Assembly (NCBI RefSeq): GCF_030373445.1
Contig: NZ_JAUCYU010000006.1
Span: 1-64,000 of the forward strand
Source of the DNA: Roseovarius sp.
GTDB lineage: Bacteria > Pseudomonadota > Alphaproteobacteria > Rhodobacterales > Rhodobacteraceae
Direction: 5' to 3'
DNA length: 64,000 bases
Shown piece after piece: positions 59,132-64,000 of the stretch (its first letter is position 1; the number at the start of each line of letters is the position of its first letter). The translations under genes were made by a program, and so were the position numbers. The notes below the pieces were generated by a model, which was given only the letters and a program-made list of their open reading frames with translations, was not told where the DNA came from and searched no databases.

Positions 59132-60271
59132 TTACATTTGCTCGACATTCGCCAACCGCTGCAGAAGCGAGGAGATCAGCCTGTCCTGCCGGTCGATACG
59201 CGCCCGTTGGTCGACGAGATCCTCGTGCACTTGCTCGATGTAGATATGCGCATGCTCCAGTTCGTTCAGCACGGCGCCCAGCTTCTCCGCGACGTCCAGC
59301 GGCGCGCCGGGCATGGTGGGGCCCACCGCGGGCAGGTATCCCTTGGCCCACATCTCCGACGCGTGCTCGGCGATCGACAACCTGTCGTAATCCGGTTCGA
59401 ACACGGCATCGCAGCCCGCGGCACAGGTCGGCCCGGCCGTTGTCAATGCCCCGCTCAGCACCATGTCGCCATCGGCGTTCAGGCGCATTTCCGGCCCGTC
59501 GCCGTCGACGATATTGTAACGGAGCTCACCGGTGCGAAGCGGGCCTTCGGTAAAGACGACGTCGGCAGACTGGTTGATGGGCGCGTCCGTGGCGGTGATG
59601 CGGAAGAAGCTGAACGTCTCGTCATCGCTGACCTCGAGCGGTGCCTGCGGGGTGTTCGTGCCGATCCCCACGTTGCCGTTCGCCGCAAGCTCGAGCAACC
59701 TGCTGGGCGCCTGGTACTGGATCCGGAAGGGCGTTTGACTGGTGTCTCCGTTGATCACGCCAAAGGCACTGCTCCCCGCGACCAGATCCCAGCGCCCCCG
59801 GTCTCCGACTGTCTCTTCCAGCCGAATCCGGGCGGCCCCGGAGTAGCCGTTCACGATATGCAGATCCGCTTGGGGAATGGACGTTCTCACGCCGATGAAA
59901 CCGTTGTCCCGGATATAGAGGGAATTGGTCGGCGCCCCGCCCGAAACCCAAAACGGAATCTCCCCGTCCGTGAGGTCGGTCAGGAAAAACGCCTCCTGGC
60001 CCTGGGATCCCTCTTCATTGGCCGAAAGCTGCCAGCTGCGCTTGGGGAAGTCGTCGGCAACCGTCGTGTCCTCGAAGCGAATGGCGCCGTTGATATCCTT
60101 TACCTTGAGGCCGGCGCGCGCGGACGGGATGGAGTCTTCCCCGTCGGTGCAGGCGGTACCGACACAGAGCAGGTTGCTGTCGATGATCACGTCCTCGGTA
60201 AAGACCTCGTCGGCAAGGCTGGCGCAAGGCATGAAGGCAAGCGCCACGGTCGTTAATAGGGTATGTTTCAT
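59132..60271 (-). CDS. Secreted fibre-like protein with C-terminal coiled coil
   Basis: The 379-residue protein starts with a clear Sec signal (MKHTLLTTVALAFMPCASLA-DE). The middle has sentence-like repeats found in phage tail fibres and trimeric fibres: SLYIRDNGFIGVRTSIPQAD, LELAANGNVGIGTNTPQAPL, GDMVLSGALTTAGPTC. The last 80 residues (from about 300) form a predicted coiled coil (AEKLGAVLNELEHAHIYIEQ, DQRARIDRQDRLISSLLQRL). This is the layout of intramolecular-chaperone (S74-type) fibre proteins, but the catalytic Ser/Lys region of S74 is not recognisable. No phage genes are nearby. Surface display or matrix function is possible. Confidence 0.6.
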   Translation of the reverse strand: MKHTLLTTVALAFMPCASLADEVFTEDVIIDSNLLCVGTACTDGEDSIPSARAGLKVKDINGAIRFEDTTVADDFPKRSWQLSANEEGSQGQEAFFLTDLTDGEIPFWVSGGAPTNSLYIRDNGFIGVRTSIPQADLHIVNGYSGAARIRLEETVGDRGRWDLVAGSSAFGVINGDTSQTPFRIQYQAPSRLLELAANGNVGIGTNTPQAPLEVSDDETFSFFRITATDAPINQSADVVFTEGPLRTGELRYNIVDGDGPEMRLNADGDMVLSGALTTAGPTCAAGCDAVFEPDYDRLSIAEHASEMWAKGYLPAVGPTMPGAPLDVAEKLGAVLNELEHAHIYIEQVHEDLVDQRARIDRQDRLISSLLQRLANVEQM

Positions 60272-60328
60272 GGTGTATGTCTCTTGATCGAAGGTGGATG
60301 GGATTAACGGCCCCGACGGGGGAAGACG

Positions 60329-60357
60329 GGGGCGTTACCCTTTCGGGCCGGCGCCCC
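60329..60357 (-). other. Hairpin between the methyltransferase and fibre-like genes
   Basis: GGGGCG (60329-60334) pairs with CGCCCC (60352-60357), with an inner CCC/GGG pair around GAAA or its complement. It lies downstream of the homocysteine methyltransferase gene on the minus strand, without a strong T-run. It may be a weak terminator. Confidence 0.3.
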
Positions 60358-60380
60358 TGCTCCCCCGGAGGGCGCGTCGG

Positions 60381-61334
60381 TCAGGCGTTCTGATGCTGGA
60401 AGCAGCAATCGGCCATCGCTTCGATGTGGCGATGATCGGTGCCGCAGCAGCCACCGTAGACCCGCAGGTTGGGCAGCACGCGCTTGAGCTGGGCATAGTC
60501 GCGCCCAAGTTCGGCCGGGTTGCCGGCATCAAGCTCCTCGGCCTCGTCGAGCTCGGCATGGCTGAGCCGCGAGGCATTGGCGCGCACGCCCCAGACCCGC
60601 TTGAGCCAGGCCGCATCGGTCTCGAGTGCGGCCCGGAAGTGATCGGGATGGGCGCAGTTGATCATGTAATAGGCGGCGGCCCCGGCGGTCATCATGTCGG
60701 TCTGCTCGAACGCTTCGCCCAGCGGGGTGCCGTCGGGCAACCGGCCGTCGGTTTCGGTCGTGTAGGACAGAACCACCGGCATCTCGGCGGCCGCTGCCGC
60801 GCGGATGATCCCGACGCCCTCGTTCACGGTGCAGATCGTGACCGCGGTCACGAGGTCGGCCGCGGTCTCGGCGAACCACCCGATCTGTTCGGCATGAAAG
60901 GCCTGGGCCTCGTCCGCCGACATCGCGGTGTCGGGCTGGTAGCCGTCGCCGCGCGGGCCGATATTGCCCGAGATGACGATCGGCGCCACGGCCCCCGCGT
61001 CGCGCCGGATCTCGGCCAGCAGCGCGATGGCAGCCTTGTTCAGCCGTTCGAGGTCGGCCGGCCCGTGGCCCAGTTCCGCCCCCCAGTCCCGGCTGGCCCG
61101 CCAGGTCGGCGATTCCAGCAGGAAACCACTGTTATGATCGGCCGCGATGGCAAGGTGCCGTTCGAAATAGGCGCGCAGCGTCCGGCGCCCCTCGACGGTG
61201 TCGAGCAGCGGGTAGGAGGCGAAACACGGCAGGTCCAGCCCATCGAGGAAGATAAGCGTCGTCTCGAGGCCGGAATCGGTGAGCAGCGGCGTGCCGTCGG
61301 CCTGCGGCAGGCGATTGCGATGAAGGGCAAGCAT
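60381..61334 (-). CDS. Homocysteine S-methyltransferase family protein
   Basis: The 317-residue protein (ATG at 61332-61334) has the zinc-binding cysteines of the family: Cys227 (MINCAHPDH) and the Cys296-Cys297 pair (YGGCCGTDHRH). The N-terminus LLTDSGLETTLIFLDGLDLP and ISGNIGPRGDGY are also typical. Such enzymes move a methyl group from S-methylmethionine, betaine or a related donor to homocysteine. The start overlaps the DUF1127 microprotein stop by one base (TAATG), so translation is coupled. Confidence 0.9.
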   Translation of the reverse strand: MLALHRNRLPQADGTPLLTDSGLETTLIFLDGLDLPCFASYPLLDTVEGRRTLRAYFERHLAIAADHNSGFLLESPTWRASRDWGAELGHGPADLERLNKAAIALLAEIRRDAGAVAPIVISGNIGPRGDGYQPDTAMSADEAQAFHAEQIGWFAETAADLVTAVTICTVNEGVGIIRAAAAAEMPVVLSYTTETDGRLPDGTPLGEAFEQTDMMTAGAAAYYMINCAHPDHFRAALETDAAWLKRVWGVRANASRLSHAELDEAEELDAGNPAELGRDYAQLKRVLPNLRVYGGCCGTDHRHIEAMADCCFQHQNA

Positions 61335-61483
61335 TACAACCACCCCCGCACCGAAGAGATCTGACGGCCGATCAGCCAGTCGGATCGGTCGATTTCGGAC
61401 AGCCCGATGTCGCGTCTCAGGTGCGGGCTGAATGGCAGGATGACTTTGTTCCTGTGCCGGAACAGATTGAAAAGGAATCGCAT
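61334..61483 (-). CDS. DUF1127-type small protein
   Basis: A 49-residue reading frame starts at the ATG at 61481-61483 and ends with TAA at 61334-61336. It reads MRFLFNLFRHRNKV, then LRRDIGLSEIDRSDWLIG. The L-R-D-I-G-L-x-x-x-D core is the signature of DUF1127 microproteins (YjiS-like), which in alphaproteobacteria affect phosphate, carbon or RNA metabolism. It shares one base with the methyltransferase start. Being short, it is easily missed by gene finders. Confidence 0.75.
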   Translation of the reverse strand: MRFLFNLFRHRNKVILPFSPHLRRDIGLSEIDRSDWLIGRQISSVRGWL

Positions 61484-61666
61484 GGATCGTCTCTCTGTTT
61501 GTTGACGACCCCTCTTTCGCCCCTGCCTGTCACGCGGCGCGTTTGCGTAGCGTTACAAGAGCGTCAAAACGGCTGGCAGCGGGAAATAAACGCTTTACCG
61601 GTTCACGCGCAGGCGCCAATACATCGGCGCGATGCAGCGGTTTTGCCCCAGCTAGAAGGTTCGGTC
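61484..61666. promoter_or_regulatory. Divergent promoter region
   Basis: This 183-base gap separates the divergent DUF1127/methyltransferase unit and the GNAT/regulator unit. It presumably holds both promoters. No palindrome of note was seen, and a GCGTAGCGTTACAAGAGCG stretch is the only AT-bearing patch. Confidence 0.35.
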
Positions 61667-62215
61667 ATGGCAAATGAACACACACCCGGCAGCGGCGAGG
61701 CGCCGAAAATTCGGCATGTGCGTGCAAGCGACCTCGACGCCGTTCTGGAAATTCTCAACGCCCACCACGTGAATCTCGGAACCCAGCGCCTGCCGTTCCA
61801 CGCCGACACCCAGGTCGCCGCGCGCATTGCCGACGATCCCCATAAGGTGAAGCTCGTCGCCGAGATCGATGGCGCGGTCGCCGGATACGGCGAGCTCGAG
61901 ACATGGCCCGACAGGCCCCGCCAGCGCCACGGGGCCGAGATCGACATGATCGCGACCCACCCGAAGTTCCGCGGTCGTGGCGTGGGCCCCGCGCTGCTGG
62001 AAGCCATGGTCGACCTGTCCGACCGCTGGCTGCAGCTGACGCGCCTGCAACTCTATGTCTGGGACGGCAACGATGCCGCCATCCGGCTCTACGAACGTTT
62101 CGGCTTCGAGGTCGAGGGGCGCCTGCGACGGTTCGTCGTCGTCGACGGCGCCTATCGCGACGCGCTGATCATGGCCCGGCTCAGTGACCCGATTCAGCCA
62201 GCGCCCTCCGCGTGA
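61667..62215 (+). CDS. GNAT-family N-acetyltransferase
   Basis: From the ATG at 61667 this is a 182-residue GNAT with IRHVRASDLDAVLEILN at the start, MIATHPKFRGRGVGPALLEA for acetyl-CoA binding and NDAAIRLYERFGFEVEGRLR at the end. It resembles RimI/phosphinothricin-type acetyltransferases. The BTAD regulator gene begins one base after its stop. Substrate unknown. Confidence 0.85.
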   Translation: MANEHTPGSGEAPKIRHVRASDLDAVLEILNAHHVNLGTQRLPFHADTQVAARIADDPHKVKLVAEIDGAVAGYGELETWPDRPRQRHGAEIDMIATHPKFRGRGVGPALLEAMVDLSDRWLQLTRLQLYVWDGNDAAIRLYERFGFEVEGRLRRFVVVDGAYRDALIMARLSDPIQPAPSA

Positions 62216-62216
62216 T

Positions 62217-64000
62217 ATGCATCCGCTCATGCAAGAGCTCAGGATCAACCTTTTCGGCGTGTTCGAAGCCCGCATCCACGACGTGCCCGTCCGGATGCCG
62301 ACACGCCGCGTCGAACTGATCCTGGCGCTTCTCGCACTCTCGCCGGAGAAGGCGTTCAGCCGGTCCCACCTCGCCGCGCTGCTCTGGCCCGAGCAGGAAG
62401 ACGCACAGGCGCGGGCGTCGCTCCGGCAGGCGCTGTTCCGCCTCCGCGGGGCGCTCGGCACCGATCATTCCCGCGCGATCGAGACCACCACGGGCTGGGT
62501 CAAGCTCCGGCGCGACGCGGTTGTCCTCGACACGGATGCGCTCGACGCCGAAGATGCCCCGGCGGCCGACATCCCGAGCGGCCTTCCCCTCGACGGGCTT
62601 TCCGGCTTCGAGCCCGAGATCGAGGACCTGCTCGACACCGCCCGCGCCGAGCTGCGACGCCGCCTGTGCGACTGGCACGAGGCCGCGGCGGCGACGGCGC
62701 TGACAGAGCGGCGTTTCATCGACCTGGAAGGTCATGCGCGGGCCCGCCTTGCCGTGGAACCCTACGACGAGGCGGCGCTGCGGGACCTGATGACCGCGCT
62801 CTGGCGCCAAGGCCGCCGCAACGCGGCCCTTGCCGCCTTTCGCCAGGTCAGCCAGAAGATCCGCGACGACCTTTCCGTTTCCGTGGAAGACCAGACCGCC
62901 GCCCTCTACCAGACCATCCGCGCCGCGCGCGAAAAGGAGCCGGACACCCCCCGCACGCCGCAGGCCCGCCCGGACGACACGGCCCCTGCCGAACCGGAGG
63001 CGGGCGCGACACCAACGCCGCCCCCGCCCGACAGCCCTTTCATCACCCACTTGCGCAACCTCGCGGTGATCCACCTCCGCTCCGAGCGGCTGCGCGCGGC
63101 CCTCCGCGACCCCGATCCGGAAAACGCCGAGGCCGGAAGCCAGAAGGCCATTCGCGACATCGAGGTCGCGGTCGCGCGCGAGGGCGGAGAGATCATCGGC
63201 CGGGCCGGGCACCAGCTCTCGGCCGTCTTCGGCGCACATCGCCCCGACGAAAGCCCCGCCCTCTCCGCCGCGCTCGCCGGTTTCGAGATCGCCCGGCAGG
63301 ACTGCGCCGTCGGCATCAACGCCGGCACCGGGCTGGTCGGCCCGCAATCGGCGACCTACCCGCTCGCGCACGTGGCGCAGTCCCTCGCCGACATGGCCCG
63401 GCCCGGCGAGGTCCGCGTCGCCCCGGTGGTCGAGGCCGCCTGCCGGGGGGCGTTCGTCTTTTCCGATGTCGCGCCGGCCCCGGGCCCCGACGGCGCACCC
63501 TCCTGGCGCCTCGAACGCGAAACCTCCGCGCGCAGCGGTTTCGATATCCGCGTGGCCCGCGGGCTCAGCCGGTTCGGCGGGCGGGCGCGCGAACTCTCGG
63601 CGCTGGCCGAGGTCGCGGACCATCACGGCCCGCGCGTCGTGGCCATCATGGGCGAAGCCGGGATCGGCAAGTCGCGCCTCGCCCACGAGTTCATCAGGCA
63701 GTACGAGCCTGCAACGCTGATGCGCGTCCAGTTCGGGCGCGGCGAGGCGGGCGGCGGCATCGCCTGCTTCCGCGACATGGCCCGTGCCCTCCTGCGCATG
63801 GAATCGGAGCCGTCGGCCACGGCACTGCCGGACATTCTGCGCGAACGGCTGGGCGACCCGGGGATCGCCGAAACGCTTCAGCCGGCCATCGCCGGACTGC
63901 TGGGGCTCGCCGGCCCCGAGCAGGCATGGCTCGACCTGTCGCGCAACCGCAGGCTCCAATCCCTTGCCGATGCCCTCCTGACGATCATCGCGGCGCGCTG
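62217..64000 (+). CDS. Large BTAD/cyclase-like/AAA transcriptional regulator, partial
   Basis: The gene begins one base after the GNAT stop and runs off the window, with 594 complete codons visible. The N-terminal part has a winged helix (RRVELILALLALSPEKAFSR) and a BTAD-type helical repeat (YDEAALRDLMTALWRQGRRN), as in SARP-type regulators. Residues around 280-430 look like a degenerate nucleotide cyclase domain (ITHLRNLAVIHLRSE, NAGTGLVGPQSATYPLAHVA). From about 460 an AAA ATPase begins, with GEAGIGKS at 479-486. The layout matches adenylate-cyclase-like or LuxR-LAL-style regulators, but the remaining C-terminal part is outside the window. Confidence 0.8.
   Translation, partial: MHPLMQELRINLFGVFEARIHDVPVRMPTRRVELILALLALSPEKAFSRSHLAALLWPEQEDAQARASLRQALFRLRGALGTDHSRAIETTTGWVKLRRDAVVLDTDALDAEDAPAADIPSGLPLDGLSGFEPEIEDLLDTARAELRRRLCDWHEAAAATALTERRFIDLEGHARARLAVEPYDEAALRDLMTALWRQGRRNAALAAFRQVSQKIRDDLSVSVEDQTAALYQTIRAAREKEPDTPRTPQARPDDTAPAEPEAGATPTPPPPDSPFITHLRNLAVIHLRSERLRAALRDPDPENAEAGSQKAIRDIEVAVAREGGEIIGRAGHQLSAVFGAHRPDESPALSAALAGFEIARQDCAVGINAGTGLVGPQSATYPLAHVAQSLADMARPGEVRVAPVVEAACRGAFVFSDVAPAPGPDGAPSWRLERETSARSGFDIRVARGLSRFGGRARELSALAEVADHHGPRVVAIMGEAGIGKSRLAHEFIRQYEPATLMRVQFGRGEAGGGIACFRDMARALLRMESEPSATALPDILRERLGDPGIAETLQPAIAGLLGLAGPEQAWLDLSRNRRLQSLADALLTIIAAR

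Noticed and set aside
59132..60271. Prophage remnant suggested by the fibre-like gene
   Set aside because: No integrase, portal, capsid, lysis or attachment-site sequence is present, and the protein has a Sec signal peptide unlike phage fibres.
1..64000. tRNA, rRNA, CRISPR arrays and insertion sequences
   Set aside because: On reading both strands I saw no cloverleaf-like gene, repeat-spacer array, transposase frame or terminal inverted repeats. A tool scan could still find a short RNA gene that I missed.

Overview
The window looks like a chromosomal accessory region of a GC-rich alphaproteobacterium, most likely a Rhodobacterales (roseobacter-type) marine heterotroph. That placement is an inference from high GC, the density of TRAP and ABC importers, hydantoinase-type HyuA/HyuB with AmiC/AmiR control, and a DUF1127 microprotein. 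No rRNA, tRNA, CRISPR array, IS element or prophage was recognised. Nearly all of the window consists of substrate-specific catabolic islands, each pairing an importer, a set of enzymes and a local regulator.

Layout. (1) 1-139: start of panB, cut by the window edge. 140-802 has no intact gene and holds a decayed DctM C-terminus. (2) 803-12096: a carbohydrate-acid-like catabolic regulon: TRAP transporter dctPQM, a GntR/FCD regulator, VOC protein, enolase-superfamily protein, SDR, GldA-like and AroE-like dehydrogenases, divergent L-idonate-5-dehydrogenase-like gene, and a two-subunit transketolase. Four copies of a 12-bp palindrome (ATGATGCATCAT or one mismatch) lie at its promoters and at the gntR start. 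(3) 12758-24056: hyuA-hyuB, the amide sensor amiC, the ANTAR antiterminator amiR, and a urea/amide-type ABC importer of five genes. Long structured leaders precede hyuA and the binding-protein gene. (4) 24183-28485: an XRE-cupin regulator divergent from an acetoacetate-decarboxylase-family gene and a three-gene amino-acid-type ABC importer. (5) 28638-39377: a nine-gene minus-strand operon with acyl-CoA ligase, a ribose-type ABC importer in which one permease is fused to a beta-propeller, a second free propeller, thiolase, DUF35 protein and SDR. It is divergent from an XRE-cupin regulator at 39665. (6) 40292-43245: a TRAP operon (dctQMP) whose promoter carries the same motif as the ligase operon, so both are probably controlled by that regulator. 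(7) 43648-54841: a ten-gene minus-strand operon with a peptide-type ABC importer, M20 amidohydrolase, class III aminotransferase, MenB/BadI-like crotonase, acyl-CoA synthetase and GNAT. A TetR gene and an 18-bp palindrome lie just upstream. (8) 55852-61483: TyrA-like dehydrogenase, PhzF-like protein, two GNATs, a secreted fibre-like protein, homocysteine S-methyltransferase and a DUF1127 microprotein. (9) 61667-64000: a GNAT gene followed by a large BTAD/cyclase-like/AAA regulator that runs off the window.

Common logic. Each island couples uptake of a small organic acid, amide or peptide to a few oxidoreductases or CoA enzymes, with genes overlapping by 1-14 bases. Several solute-binding-protein genes are followed directly by a strong intercistronic hairpin, which fits raised expression of binding protein over permeases. 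The least familiar items are the permease-propeller fusion operon, the multi-promoter GntR palindrome regulon with an AroE-like enzyme lacking the shikimate-binding Ser-x-Ser, and the amidohydrolase/MenB-like operon. All calls are from reading the sequence; no database search was run.
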